Notes: generated by a model not told the origin, from the letters alone. Shown: positions 7,074 through 16,632, counted from the first letter of the stretch. The stretch: 64,000 nt of DNA from Ruminococcus sp. (GCA_003521625.1 DPHV01000022.1:25788-89787), one strand, 5' to 3'. Made by a program: numbers and translations.

Positions 7074-8435
7074 CTATAATGAAGTGTACATTCTGTACAT
7101 TGCTTCAAGGCAAATCTGTGCGTGGGTGAAAAACTTTTCCTTGTCAACGCTTTCGTCGGCGTTGTGCATATTGACTTCATCATCCTTGAAATTCGGACCG
7201 AACGCAACGCCCTTTCCGCTGAGCTTTCTTGCGTATGTTCCGCCGCCTGTTGTGTAAAGCTCGGGCTTTTCGCCTGTTACGCTTTCGTAGGCTGATGATA
7301 AAAGCTTGATAAGTGCTGATTCCTTTTCAACGTAGAGCGGCTCCTCGTGTCCGAGGACGGTTACTTTCAGGTTGCTGTTTTTGGCAACCTTTTTAAACTG
7401 TTTAATAATCTTTTTGCCGCTGACCGTTACGGGATAGCGTATGTCAAACTGCGCTTTAGCTGTTTCGCCCTCGATGTGGACGGTTGAAAGGTTAGCCGTA
7501 AGCGCACCCGAGACCGAGTCGCTCATTTTAAGTCCGAGCGAACGTCCGTTGGTTTCTTTGTTAATCGCATAGTCGATGAACGAGCAGATTGAGCCGATGT
7601 CCTCGGTCTGGTATGCATTTGCAATCAAGTCCACAAGAGAGGCAGCGGCATTGTAGCCCTTTTCAGGCTCGCAGGCGTGAGCGGCTCTGCCTCGGCTGAT
7701 AATCATAAGACCGTCAATTGTGTAGTTGAATTCAAAATCGCCGTCGCTTGCGTCGGCAAGGCGCATAAGCGTCTGTTCGTCGTAGTTTGACGAGTCGAGC
7801 ATTGCATAAGCCATATCGGGAACGGCGTTGAGCGCCTTGCCCGAGTGGAACTGTGTCAGGATTTTTGCGTTGTTGACAATCGTGCTTACCTCTAAATGAA
7901 GTATTCCCTTTTCTGCGTAGCAGATACCGTAGTCGCTGTCGGGAGTGAATGCAAGGTCGGGGTACGGCTGTTTTGCAAAATAGCCGTCCATATCCTCCAT
8001 TCCCGTTTCCTCCGACGTGCCATAAATTGCACGAATAGTGTTTCTGCCCTCAACACCGCTTTCCTTGAGCGCACGCAGACAGTAGAGGTTTACAAGAGAG
8101 GCTCCCTTGTCGTCGGCAATTCCTCTGCCGTAGAGTCTGCCGTCCTTGTCGGTGAGCGCATATGGCAGAACGCTCCAGTTGTTGCCGGCAGGCACAACGT
8201 CGAGGTGCGAAAGCACTGCGCAGAGCGAGCCGCCGTTACCAAGCTCAACGTGAGCACTTTTGTCGGTGACATTTTCGCCTGTAAGACCGAAGTCGTTTGC
8301 TCTTTTGAGAATGAACTCAAGCGCCTTGTTGCACTCGTCGTCTTTTTCGCCGCTTACGGATTCAAAGCCGAGAAGTGTGTTAAGGTCGTTTAAAAGCTCG
8401 TCCTTATAATCAAGAATTTTATGTCCGAAATTCAT
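7074..8435 (-). CDS. M20-family dipeptidase (PepV / Sapep type)
   Basis: At 453 residues this is the usual size for PepV-like zinc dipeptidases, which cleave Xaa-His and other dipeptides in the cytoplasm. The metal centre is intact: H77 and D79 in SHLDVVPAG, the bridging D108 in GRGIADDKG, the catalytic E142 in GTSEETG, and an Asp in TPDSDYG near 170. A lid domain follows, and a final metal His is expected in the C-terminal NMHNADE motif. It starts at ATG with GGAGG 8 bases upstream. The gene stands alone between two REP blocks. Confidence 0.9.
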   Translation of the reverse strand: MNFGHKILDYKDELLNDLNTLLGFESVSGEKDDECNKALEFILKRANDFGLTGENVTDKSAHVELGNGGSLCAVLSHLDVVPAGNNWSVLPYALTDKDGRLYGRGIADDKGASLVNLYCLRALKESGVEGRNTIRAIYGTSEETGMEDMDGYFAKQPYPDLAFTPDSDYGICYAEKGILHLEVSTIVNNAKILTQFHSGKALNAVPDMAYAMLDSSNYDEQTLMRLADASDGDFEFNYTIDGLMIISRGRAAHACEPEKGYNAAASLVDLIANAYQTEDIGSICSFIDYAINKETNGRSLGLKMSDSVSGALTANLSTVHIEGETAKAQFDIRYPVTVSGKKIIKQFKKVAKNSNLKVTVLGHEEPLYVEKESALIKLLSSAYESVTGEKPELYTTGGGTYARKLSGKGVAFGPNFKDDEVNMHNADESVDKEKFFTHAQICLEAMYRMYTSL

Positions 8436-8475
8436 AGTTTATCCTCCAAATTGATGATGGCTTATTTATGTGAAT

Positions 8476-8640
8476 GGGACGTCTGGGAAGCCGTCCCCTA
8501 CGGAAAGATTTATTTTCATCTATTACTACGGTTTAATCGGTTACGATTGATAATCACTGCGGACACGGCACGCCGTGTCCCTACGGTTGAAAACTAAACG
8601 TTTCCTGTGTTGCCGTAGGGGACGGGTTCCTACACGTCCC
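8476..8640. repeat. REP-like palindrome block
   Basis: A GGGACG hairpin (8477-8502), about 55 bases of shared spacer, a GGACACGG hairpin ending CTAC (8560-8584), then a divergent GTAG-GGGACG hairpin (8614-8640). The first 108 bases match 4854-4962. The rest of the 8436-8704 gap has no gene. Confidence 0.75.
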
Positions 8641-8704
8641 AAAAAGTCACCAATATATCAATATATAATCCGGGCAACCGTTTTTATCTAAATATCCGAT
8701 TTTT

Positions 8705-11188
8705 TCACTTGATTTGCGTGTCGAGACACTCGACCGATTTGCCGGCGGTTGCACACCGCTTCTTTCTTCTGTAAATTATTATAACGATAACGTAAACCGC
8801 AAATGCAACAAGGGTGCAAAGGCTGATTTTTATTCCTGCCGACAGTCCCGGAGTTTCGTAGGTAAACTCAATTTCGCAGTCCGTATATCCGGGAACTTTT
8901 ACAGCCATAAAGCCGTAGTTTACCTTTTCGATTTCAACCTTTTCGCCGTTCACCGTTGCCGAAAAGCCCTCGCTGTACGGAACGCTGAAGAACAGCAGGT
9001 TGTCGCCGGACTTGTTGCTGTATTCAGCCTTAAAGCCGTTGTCGGTATATTCAAAGATCGAACAGCTTGACGAAGCAAGCTTTGTGCATTGGTCCTTGTA
9101 ATTTTTGTTGCCGTATCTGTATTTGTCAACAACGCTGTCAAAATATTCGGGATTTTTGCCGTAAAGCAGTTTGTATTTTTCGTCGCTGTAGCCTGTTATG
9201 TCGGAATACTTCTTCATCTGCTCCCTTGAAAGCACCATTGAGTAGAGAATTGCCTCGGTTTTGTGAACATCTCCGACACGCTCAAATTCTTCCTCGGTTA
9301 CAAAGGAGTCATAGGCAAAGCCCATAGGAATGTAATATTCGTTTTCGTAGATGTCAAAGCCGTTACAGCTTTTAAGGTACTTCCAGTACGGCATTCTGGT
9401 ATCTCCGTCCTCGTTGATGAACGAATTTTCACTGCCTGCCTTACCGTCTGACCTGTAGTCAAAAAGATACTTACAGCTGAAAAGCCCACGCAGTCCGTAA
9501 GCCGAGGTGTTCGGACGGGACGCAACGTCACGTGTGATTCCCATAGCGTCGTAAAACTGCATTATCGAGGTGGAAACGGAGCTTTGAAAGCAATTAATGC
9601 TTTGGATTTTCCAGTACATTGCAGTGTTGTCAACGCACTCGTAAAAGTCGCTCCTTACCTGCTCCAAATCGTCGATTTCAATGTCATCTCTTGAATTGAG
9701 AATATCCACATTAATCGGTCTTGTGGTAGAGCTTGAAAGCACTCCTGTTGTGATTATGAAAGCCGAGGAAACAAGCGAAACAACCAGTACGCCGCTGATT
9801 GAAGCAATTGCAAAGTGCGGATTTCTGCCTTTGAATTTTTTAAAAATCAGAACAAAGGCGAGAATGCTCATAAGGGCAAGCAGAACGTAAATCCAGAAAC
9901 GCTCAAACGTTGCCTGAACGCCGATTGAAAGCTCCTCTGTGCCGTCGTCATTCTCGGTGATTTTCGGCATAAGACCGATAAGCAGTGCAATTCCTGCGGT
10001 AAGTCCTGTTGACCACGCAACAGCCCTGTTCCAGTTTGCTTCACTGTCCTCAACTGCACGTATTGTCGCAAGCGCCATCATCAGCACAACCATATAGAAC
10101 CAGCGTGCGTAGTAGATTGAGCTGTTCATAAGCTGGAACATACTGTTGAGCACGGGGATAAAAGCAAAGAGCATTAAAAGAGTAAGGAGCTTTTTGAGCC
10201 AGTCACGCTTTTTTGTCTGCAAAAATGCGATTACTCCCGTCATTCCGAACATCGGAAGCCAGCCTGCAACCGACGCCCACTTGCAGTTTGATTCGGGCGT
10301 AAATACGGGGAACGCAGGCATATCGGCAGGGAAGAAAAAGCCGATTATAATCAGCCAGTAACGCTGGGGCATATCGTGAACAAGCGAGTTCCAGCCGTTT
10401 GGCAGGCTGTCAAGCCTAGGGTTGCCCATAAGCCCGATTACCGACGGCAGAAGTATGAAAGCCGTAGCGGCAAAGCCGATAATAACCTCAATCGCAAGGA
10501 TTAAAAATTCCTTGATTTTAAAGCGGCAGGTCTTTGTGAGCATTACCATAAGGTAGTACATCACAACGAACAAAACCTGTCCGACAAAGAAGTAGTAGTT
10601 TACAACGCAGGCGGCAAACACCGCAATTGCAAACACAACACGCTTTTTGTCGTATATGAATGAATCCAGCGCCGCAAGCAGCAGCGGAAACATTATCATA
10701 GGCTCGTGAAAGTGGAAAAAGAACACGTTGTAAATTGAAAATCCCGAAAGGGCATACAGAAGTCCGCCCAGAACGGCGTAGCTTTTGTTTGCAACGTATC
10801 TTTTGAGATATAAATACGCCGCAAGAGATGCGCAGGCGAATTTCAGAATAAGCAAAGGACCTATAAGGTACGGCACAAATTCGTTCGGAAACGGAATTGT
10901 CATCCAGAAAAACGGACTTCCGAGAAGATAAAAGCTGTAGCTTGACAAAAGGTCAGAGCCGAGGTCGGTTGTGTGATTCCAGCCGAACTGACCGTTTCTT
11001 ACAGCGTCGTGGCAGAGCTGATAAAACGGGATTTCCTGAACGTTGAAGTCGCCGTAATAGTAGAAAACTCCGCCGTTTATAACGATGAACGGAATAAAAA
11101 GTATTGAGGCGGCTAAAAGCGCAAGCCCGAATGCGAGCAGGGCATAGTGCCGGTTTTTAAGCGTCGGGGATTTAAGCGTATGTGTCAT
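8705..11188 (-). CDS. YfhO family membrane protein
   Basis: This large protein of 827 residues begins with about 12-13 hydrophobic segments spread over residues 15-480. The family's early motif is present (YYYGDFNVQEIPFYQL near 45 and GQFGWNHTTDLGSD near 70). A domain of about 320 residues follows on the outside, and one more span lies near 790-810 with a basic tail. YfhO proteins are GT-C-like and are implicated in glycosylating lipoteichoic acid or other envelope polymers using lipid-linked sugars. The start is ATG with a CGGAGA ribosome site. It reads away from the yfbR promoter region. Confidence 0.87.
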   Translation of the reverse strand: MTHTLKSPTLKNRHYALLAFGLALLAASILFIPFIVINGGVFYYYGDFNVQEIPFYQLCHDAVRNGQFGWNHTTDLGSDLLSSYSFYLLGSPFFWMTIPFPNEFVPYLIGPLLILKFACASLAAYLYLKRYVANKSYAVLGGLLYALSGFSIYNVFFFHFHEPMIMFPLLLAALDSFIYDKKRVVFAIAVFAACVVNYYFFVGQVLFVVMYYLMVMLTKTCRFKIKEFLILAIEVIIGFAATAFILLPSVIGLMGNPRLDSLPNGWNSLVHDMPQRYWLIIIGFFFPADMPAFPVFTPESNCKWASVAGWLPMFGMTGVIAFLQTKKRDWLKKLLTLLMLFAFIPVLNSMFQLMNSSIYYARWFYMVVLMMALATIRAVEDSEANWNRAVAWSTGLTAGIALLIGLMPKITENDDGTEELSIGVQATFERFWIYVLLALMSILAFVLIFKKFKGRNPHFAIASISGVLVVSLVSSAFIITTGVLSSSTTRPINVDILNSRDDIEIDDLEQVRSDFYECVDNTAMYWKIQSINCFQSSVSTSIMQFYDAMGITRDVASRPNTSAYGLRGLFSCKYLFDYRSDGKAGSENSFINEDGDTRMPYWKYLKSCNGFDIYENEYYIPMGFAYDSFVTEEEFERVGDVHKTEAILYSMVLSREQMKKYSDITGYSDEKYKLLYGKNPEYFDSVVDKYRYGNKNYKDQCTKLASSSCSIFEYTDNGFKAEYSNKSGDNLLFFSVPYSEGFSATVNGEKVEIEKVNYGFMAVKVPGYTDCEIEFTYETPGLSAGIKISLCTLVAFAVYVIVIIIYRRKKRCATAGKSVECLDTQIK

Positions 11189-11217
11189 TTAGTTTCTCCG
11201 ATAAATTTCTTCAATCT

Positions 11218-11245
11218 TTGACTTTTATTTTAAAAATAGTATAAT
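11218..11245 (+). promoter_or_regulatory. Promoter for the yfbR-like gene
   Basis: TTGACT and TATAAT with a 16-base spacer, 82 bases upstream of the ATG at 11327. Confidence 0.6.
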
Positions 11246-11326
11246 AGTTATATATTAATCAATATATTATACCATATCAAAATTGATTTTGCACTAATTT
11301 TTGTAAAAAAACAGGAGATTATTATT

Positions 11327-11914
11327 ATGAAACAGTCACATTTTTATGCTATGCTGTCGAGAATGAAGTACATCAACCGCTGGGGTCTGATGAATAACAC
11401 AAAATACGAGAATTTATGCGAGCACAGCCTTATGGTTGCAATGATTGCCCACTGCCTTGTCCTGATAAGCAACAAGCGATTCGGGAACAGCTATAACCCC
11501 GAAAGGGCGGCTCTGCTTGCAGTATTCCACGACTCAACCGAGATTATCACAGGCGATATGCCCACTCCCGTAAAATATTTTAATCCCGAAATAAAGCAGG
11601 CGTACAAGGAGATTGAAAATACTGCGGCGGACAGACTTGTTTCAATGCTCCCCGATGATTTTAAAGAGGATTTCGAGGAAATAATCAAGCAGAACGGCGA
11701 AAATGACAGCGAGCTGAAACCGTTTGTAAAGGCGGCGGACAAGTTTTCTGCGCTGATAAAGTGCATTGACGAAATGAGAATGGGCAACGATGAATTTGCA
11801 AAAGCGAAGGAGTCAACCGAAAACGCAATCCACGCAATGAATATGCCCGAGTGTGAGGTTTTCGTGCGTGAATTTCTGCCCTCGTTCTATCTTTCACTTG
11901 ATGAACAGGACTAA
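11327..11914 (+). CDS. yfbR: 5'-deoxynucleotidase (YfbR-like HD domain protein)
   Basis: The protein has 195 residues, matching YfbR, which removes the 5' phosphate from deoxynucleoside monophosphates in pyrimidine salvage. The HD metal site is visible: His in CEHSLMVAMIAH near residue 30-40, H-D in AVFHDSTEIITGD near 66-75, and the downstream Asp in FVKAADKFSAL near 137. TPVKYF follows the metal motif as in family members. The ATG has AGGAG and an upstream promoter; the gene is probably monocistronic. Confidence 0.88.
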   Translation: MKQSHFYAMLSRMKYINRWGLMNNTKYENLCEHSLMVAMIAHCLVLISNKRFGNSYNPERAALLAVFHDSTEIITGDMPTPVKYFNPEIKQAYKEIENTAADRLVSMLPDDFKEDFEEIIKQNGENDSELKPFVKAADKFSALIKCIDEMRMGNDEFAKAKESTENAIHAMNMPECEVFVREFLPSFYLSLDEQD

Positions 11915-12003
11915 ATTTGTTTATAAATTGATAAAATTCTGCATAAAATTAAGCTTTGCTATAAAATATAGTTCGAAAAAAGAATTATTTATTCGAATTA
12001 TAG

Positions 12004-12012
12004 TGGTATAAT
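12004..12012 (+). promoter_or_regulatory. Extended -10 promoter for the LCP gene
   Basis: TGG followed directly by TATAAT, about 96 bases upstream of the ATG. No good -35 is present. The sequence TTATTCGAAT occurs on both sides of it (near 11989 and 12029) and could be an operator; that is speculation. Confidence 0.4.
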
Positions 12013-12107
12013 AGTTAAGATATTATTGTTTATTCGAATATCAACCTTTGTCGCAACCATCGGCTATGTGCCGTATTCAGACGACGCCACCTTAACGGAG
12101 GAACAGT

Positions 12108-13250
12108 ATGGCAAATAACGATAAAAAAAATAATCTTGTTGACATAAGTTCTAACTCGCAAATCAGGAAGGTTTATAATAAAAAAGGCAGAGTAAAGCGC
12201 ATTTTATGCATAGTTTTTTCAATTATTTTCCTTATCGGCGGAAGCGGTATGATTTATGTTTACAGCTTGCTCAATTCGCTTAACTATAAGGAAATCAAGG
12301 ATGACCCTGCTTCAACTACGCCGACTGTTTCCGACAATAATGCTGGAGATGTTTCGGGCTTTACCGTTGAGGAAGGTGAGCTTTTGCAGGATTCCAAGGT
12401 GCTTAACGTAATGCTTTTCGGTGAGGATAATCACGACGCAGACGAAAACGGCAGAAGCGACACAATGATTATGATGTCGATTGACAACCGTCACAAAAAG
12501 CTTAAGCTTACTTCGTTCCAGCGTGATACTTATGTTTTCATTCCCGGTCACGATTACGATAAAATCAATTCTTCCTACACTCTCGGAGGCGCAAAGCTTT
12601 CAATTCAGACGATTGAGGCTAACTTCGGAATAAAGGTTGACCGATATGCAGTCGTTGACTTTGACAGCTTTAAGAAGATTATTGATACTCTCGGCGGTGT
12701 TGACATAGAGCTTTCGCAGGACGAAATCGACTATATCAACTACCAGATGTACAAAAACGGTCAGGTTGAATCTCCTAAAACAATCACCGACGCTCCGGGC
12801 GTTGTTCACCTTAACGGTCAGGAAGCATTGTGGTATGCCCGCAACAGAGGTCTTTCAAAGGGCGAGGACGGCAACGAAATCGGAATTGACGGCGACGACT
12901 GGGACAGAACTTCAAGACAGAGAAAGCTTCTTGAAACTATTTTTGACAGTATGAAAGAGGCTGACATAGGTCAGATTGTTTCAATTGTAAGCTCTGTAGG
13001 TCCGCTTGTAACAACGAACCTCAAAAAGGACGAAATTACCGCACTTGTTACACGTGCGATGACTTATTTGCAGTATGATGTCGAGCAGTACTATGTTCCT
13101 GAGGAAGGACTCTGGTACTATGACGACAACACGCCGGCAGGCTCGGCAATCAGAATTTCCGATATGGAAGCACAGCGTAAGAAGTTCGCCGAATTTATTT
13201 ATGAAGATTTATTCACCAATGCAGTAAACGCACAAAATTCAGCAGAATAA
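12108..13250 (+). CDS. LytR-CpsA-Psr (LCP) family cell-wall polymer ligase
   Basis: The 380-residue type II membrane protein has a basic cytoplasmic N-terminus, one membrane span at about residues 33-55 and an extracytoplasmic LCP domain from about 95. LCP enzymes attach teichoic acids, capsule or other undecaprenyl-linked polymers to peptidoglycan. The catalytic Asp and Arg residues are in GRSDTMIMMSID near 122 and LTSFQRDTYVFIPG near 140. LNGQEALWYARNR near 235 is the polyprenyl-phosphate binding Arg motif, followed by DDWDRTSRQRKLL. The ATG has a GGAGG site. A terminator follows the stop codon. Confidence 0.9.
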   Translation: MANNDKKNNLVDISSNSQIRKVYNKKGRVKRILCIVFSIIFLIGGSGMIYVYSLLNSLNYKEIKDDPASTTPTVSDNNAGDVSGFTVEEGELLQDSKVLNVMLFGEDNHDADENGRSDTMIMMSIDNRHKKLKLTSFQRDTYVFIPGHDYDKINSSYTLGGAKLSIQTIEANFGIKVDRYAVVDFDSFKKIIDTLGGVDIELSQDEIDYINYQMYKNGQVESPKTITDAPGVVHLNGQEALWYARNRGLSKGEDGNEIGIDGDDWDRTSRQRKLLETIFDSMKEADIGQIVSIVSSVGPLVTTNLKKDEITALVTRAMTYLQYDVEQYYVPEEGLWYYDDNTPAGSAIRISDMEAQRKKFAEFIYEDLFTNAVNAQNSAE

Positions 13251-13270
13251 TTTTTGGTTATTGAAGTATA

Positions 13271-13313
13271 AAGGTCGGAACATCGTAAAAACGGTGTCCC
13301 GACCTGTTTTGTT
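13271..13313 (+). terminator. Rho-independent terminator after the LCP gene
   Basis: The stem AGGTCGG-ACA / TGT-CCGACCT with one mismatch is followed by GTTTTGTTTG. The minus-strand kinase gene ends just beyond it, so it may serve both. Confidence 0.75.
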
Positions 13314-13334
13314 TGAAATGAATTTGCACTCTGT

Positions 13335-14612
13335 CTAAAAAATATATCTTACGGTGATTGAGGCGATTTGATTTTCAATATGAGTATCCATTTTTCCGTC
13401 ATTTTTCTCCGTGAGCTTTCGCAGAATATTCATTTTAAGCATATCATCTTTACTGCTTTGCAAATCGTCAAAAAATCCGTTATTTTCGCAAGGAAAGCAT
13501 ATTTTATACAGCAGAACGCCCTGCTTGCACATTGCCGAAATTTCAATCAGCTTTTCCCCGTCAGACGTTATGCTTTGCAAACTGAAAAGTGCAATATCAA
13601 TCGTGTTGTTTAAAAGCACGCATATGTCAAAATTATCCTCGGGAAGCTTCGTAAGGTTTCCCGAGAAGCTTATCTTAACTTCTTTTGTAAGCTGTTTCAG
13701 TCTTTCGGAAAGTATTGCGTCTGCGGTGTCACTGCCGGTATTGTAGAGAATACTGTACGAGCTGATAATTTCTCTGTCGCTTTTTTTAACAAGCTCTAAT
13801 GCCTGCTGTGACTTTCCCTGTTCAAGCAAGGGTTTTATCCACAGCGACAGGTTGTTGTAATCGTGCCTGAAACGTCTTAACTGTGCGCTCGACTGCGCAA
13901 TAGTTTTGCCGTATTCCCTCTGAATATTCAGCTGTTGTTCAAAAATTCCCGTTTCATATCTGTACAGATTTTTCTTCACCTGATTATAAATCAGAACAGG
14001 AAACGCTATTGTAAAAATCAGCGAAATAAGCATTGTAAGAAGCTTTACTGCGACGGCATATCTTAAGCCCGAATCAAGCAGAGATACTATATAACTGAAA
14101 TTGCCGCCGATAATAAGAAAAAGATTGAACAGCAGTACAATAGGCTTTGAAATATTTTCAATGAAAAACTTTGTCTGATTTTTCAGAACCGTACATAAAA
14201 CAAAGAAAATAATGCTCACAATCAGCGAGGTTATCATTCCCGTAAACTCTAAGAAGATGCTGTGAGTTATGTTTTGCCCGAAAAATGACAAAACCAAGAC
14301 GAGGTAAAATGCAGCAAACATAATTACGGAGCTTAATGTAATTGCCGTACTGAATATGTAAAATTTTTTCGGTCCCTTAAGCAGAAACGGCGTCAGCATA
14401 AGTCCCCAAAATTCAAGGTTGACTACGATTCCGTTTTGAAGTTCTCCCTCAAGAAATAAAAACGAGGCAATCATCAGGAACAAAACTGTCCCCGAAACAG
14501 CAAAATAAAGCTTTGCGCTTTTAAGATTAAAAAGTTTTTTTGTAAAAAGAAACACAATCAGTATTCCTGAAAGATACTCAACAATACTGTCGGTAAACTC
14601 AATCTTATTCAT
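13335..14612 (-). CDS. AgrC-like sensor kinase with a degenerate ATPase domain
   Basis: The 425-residue protein has six or seven membrane spans in residues 10-210, a coiled stretch, then an AgrC-type (HPK10) H-box with LRRFRHDYNNL near residue 250, the expected phospho-acceptor His. The C-terminal GHKL domain is altered. The N-box reads LLNNTIDIALFSL instead of the usual LLDNAIEA, and no GxGL glycine motif precedes NILRKLTEKNDG. ATP binding is therefore doubtful. There is no response regulator gene beside it. Start at 14612 is chosen because GAGGAA lies 5 bases upstream; ATG at 14624 is in frame. It may be a sensor or scaffold working through another kinase. Confidence 0.75.
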   Translation of the reverse strand: MNKIEFTDSIVEYLSGILIVFLFTKKLFNLKSAKLYFAVSGTVLFLMIASFLFLEGELQNGIVVNLEFWGLMLTPFLLKGPKKFYIFSTAITLSSVIMFAAFYLVLVLSFFGQNITHSIFLEFTGMITSLIVSIIFFVLCTVLKNQTKFFIENISKPIVLLFNLFLIIGGNFSYIVSLLDSGLRYAVAVKLLTMLISLIFTIAFPVLIYNQVKKNLYRYETGIFEQQLNIQREYGKTIAQSSAQLRRFRHDYNNLSLWIKPLLEQGKSQQALELVKKSDREIISSYSILYNTGSDTADAILSERLKQLTKEVKISFSGNLTKLPEDNFDICVLLNNTIDIALFSLQSITSDGEKLIEISAMCKQGVLLYKICFPCENNGFFDDLQSSKDDMLKMNILRKLTEKNDGKMDTHIENQIASITVRYIF

Positions 14613-14738
14613 AGTATTCCTCATTCAACATAACAATAAAATAAATAACTAACTGAAAGCTTATTTTCATATAATAACCGAGCATAATTAGCATATAGGA
14701 TGTTAGATTACAAATGACAGAAAACAGCAGACAAAGAG

Positions 14739-14772
14739 AAAACGGACGTATCAAGGGGGACACGTCCGTTTT
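14739..14772 (-). terminator. Terminator downstream of the minus-strand AraC gene
   Basis: An 11-bp stem (AAAACGGACGT / ACGTCCGTTTT) reads on the minus strand into a T-rich tail. It lies 40 bases after the stop of the AraC gene. Confidence 0.65.
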
Positions 14773-14812
14773 CAACGAGGGGATAAATAAGAAAAAATTA
14801 TCATGGAAGCTA

Positions 14813-15652
14813 TTATCTGTTCAAAAGCTTTTTCTTGTACTGTGCAGGCGTGCAGTCATAAACCTTTTTGCACTGTGTAATAAATGATTTTACATTTGCA
14901 AAGCCGTTTTCAATAGCGGCGGCAGAAACTGTGGAGTTCTTTGTAAGCATATCCTGAATTGCGTTTTCAAGACGGAGATTAGCAAGATACTCCGAAAAAC
15001 TAACCTGAGTAACATTCTTGAAGTACTTTGAAAAATATGACGGTGAAAGATTTACCACCGAGGAGATTTCGTCAAGCGGAATTTCACGCTTGAAGTTCTC
15101 GTTAATGTAAGCAATTGCAGTTTTTGCGTATGAGAAGTCACGCTTCGGAATAATTACCGAGTTCGAAGCACGTCTGAAGCAAATGCAATATTTCATCAGT
15201 AAGTAGTAAATTTTATTTACATATGATATGTGGAGCAGTGAAGCATAATCGTCATTTTCTACATCAACAGCGGCAATTTTTTGTAGAACATCAATAATTG
15301 CGGGTTTTGCCTCCGGTCTGTTGTTCACATCAAAAATAACGCTGTCAATCGGTTTGCAGAACATACGCATATACTCAAAGGAAAGCTGTACACAAACAAG
15401 CTTTACCCTTGACCCTGTTACCGGACGAACGAGATGCACGTCCTCACTGTTGAAGAAAATGAAGTCGCCCTCTTCAACAGTCCGAGTTTCGCCGTTCTGG
15501 GGACATTCAGCCTGTCCCGATACAACGTAGATTATCTCGGGCTCACGGTGCCAGTGCAGTTCTGTTTTATGGGTTTCGGACGATAAATCAAGGTACATTA
15601 TTTTTGCGGGAAGGTTTTTGTCATAATTTATTATTTCGTATTTGTAATTCAT
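14813..15652 (-). CDS. AraC family transcriptional regulator
   Basis: The 279-residue protein has an N-terminal cupin sensor domain (ELHWHREPEIIYVVSGQAE near residues 30-48) and two C-terminal helix-turn-helix motifs from about 185 (IPLDEISSVVNLSPSYFSKYFK and VSAAAIENGFANVKSFITQCKK). AraC regulators of this shape usually sense a small molecule, often a sugar. The frame extends upstream to 15721, but GGGGGAA before the ATG at 15652 fixes the start. It is transcribed divergently from a second AraC gene across 133 bases, suggesting mutual or shared control. Confidence 0.85.
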   Translation of the reverse strand: MNYKYEIINYDKNLPAKIMYLDLSSETHKTELHWHREPEIIYVVSGQAECPQNGETRTVEEGDFIFFNSEDVHLVRPVTGSRVKLVCVQLSFEYMRMFCKPIDSVIFDVNNRPEAKPAIIDVLQKIAAVDVENDDYASLLHISYVNKIYYLLMKYCICFRRASNSVIIPKRDFSYAKTAIAYINENFKREIPLDEISSVVNLSPSYFSKYFKNVTQVSFSEYLANLRLENAIQDMLTKNSTVSAAAIENGFANVKSFITQCKKVYDCTPAQYKKKLLNR

Positions 15653-15675
15653 ACAAAGTTCCCCCTGAAAAAATG

Positions 15676-15704
15676 TTGAAAAAACTGTAATAATGTTGTA
15701 TATT
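15676..15704 (+). promoter_or_regulatory. Promoter for the plus-strand AraC gene
   Basis: TTGAAA, 17 bases, TATATT, in the short divergent region. The gene starts at 15786. Confidence 0.5.
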
Positions 15705-15785
15705 ATTATAAGTATATACATTAAATCGCTTTTAATCTATGTAAAATTGTTTGATTATTATGGACATTTGTTGTATGGAGGATTT

Positions 15786-16595
15786 ATGAGGACAAATTTG
15801 GACTATAATGCTATAAATTGCGTTTGTCTTGCAAACGGAAAACGAGCCGAAAATCTTGAAAATGAACAGCGCCAGATTATCCGTGATACCTACACTCTGT
15901 ACTATATAACAAGCGGCAGGGGAATGGTTACAATTGACGGAATCGGTTTTTTCGTAAGCGCAGGGCAGTCGTTTCTGACGTTTCCGTTTTCAAACGTATG
16001 CCTTGAAGCCGACAGTGATTTTCCGTGGGAATACAGCTGGGTAGAGTTTCGGGGACTTGAGGCGGCGTGGCTTGTAAGTCAAACCTATTTCAGCAAAAAG
16101 CACCCTGTAGTTGAAAAGATACCGGTTAATAATTTTGAATGTTTGTTCAATATTGAGGACTGCGGAGCCGACGCAACCTTTGCACAGTGCAGGGCAGGAG
16201 GAAAGTTGATTATCCTGCTCTCATATTATGTTGAGCATTTTCCCTGTAAGGACAGCGAAAACACAAGCTATGCTATTCTTGCCCGCAACTATATTGAAAA
16301 GAATTACAGAAACCCCGAGTTTAATGTGCAGTCGGTCGCAAATCACATCAAGATTGACAGAACCTACCTTTACCGTCTGTTCAAAGAGGAAACGGGAACG
16401 TCGGTGATTGACTACATAAACAACTGCCGCATTTCAAAGGCAGAGGTACTGCTGATTGACGAGAACATCTCTATAAAGGACGTTGCCTATTCGGTAGGCT
16501 TTACAGACCAGATGTATTTTTCGAAGGTTTTTAAAAAGCTCAGGGGGCAAACACCGACGGAATTCCGCAGAAAAAACAACGGAAGGTATATATAA
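15786..16595 (+). CDS. AraC family transcriptional regulator
   Basis: The 269-residue protein has an N-terminal AraC-type arm/cupin domain (YYITSGRGMVTIDGIGFFVSAGQ near residues 38-60, then WEYSWVEFRG) and a C-terminal AraC DNA-binding domain (FNVQSVANHIKIDRTYLYRLFKEETG near 185, and IKDVAYSVGFTDQMYFSKVFKK near 235). The translated frame opens at 15693, but GGAGG just before the ATG at 15786 marks the start. It may control itself, its divergent neighbour, or the Na+-dependent transporter 0.5 kb downstream; none of this can be proved from sequence. Confidence 0.85.
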   Translation: MRTNLDYNAINCVCLANGKRAENLENEQRQIIRDTYTLYYITSGRGMVTIDGIGFFVSAGQSFLTFPFSNVCLEADSDFPWEYSWVEFRGLEAAWLVSQTYFSKKHPVVEKIPVNNFECLFNIEDCGADATFAQCRAGGKLIILLSYYVEHFPCKDSENTSYAILARNYIEKNYRNPEFNVQSVANHIKIDRTYLYRLFKEETGTSVIDYINNCRISKAEVLLIDENISIKDVAYSVGFTDQMYFSKVFKKLRGQTPTEFRRKNNGRYI

Positions 16596-16600
16596 AATAT

Positions 16601-16632
16601 AATTCGGAATGCGTAATTCGGAATGCGTAATT
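16601..16632. repeat. AATTCGGAATGCG-type repeat
   Basis: Two forward AATTCGGAATGCGTAATT units directly after the AraC stop codon. The following 55 bases (from GGTCGCTACGCTCCG) resemble 23757-23810. Confidence 0.65.

Noticed and set aside
7896..8393. 165-codon plus-strand frame opposite the dipeptidase gene
   Set aside because: The dipeptidase has all metal-binding motifs on the other strand, and this frame has no ribosome site or recognisable domain.
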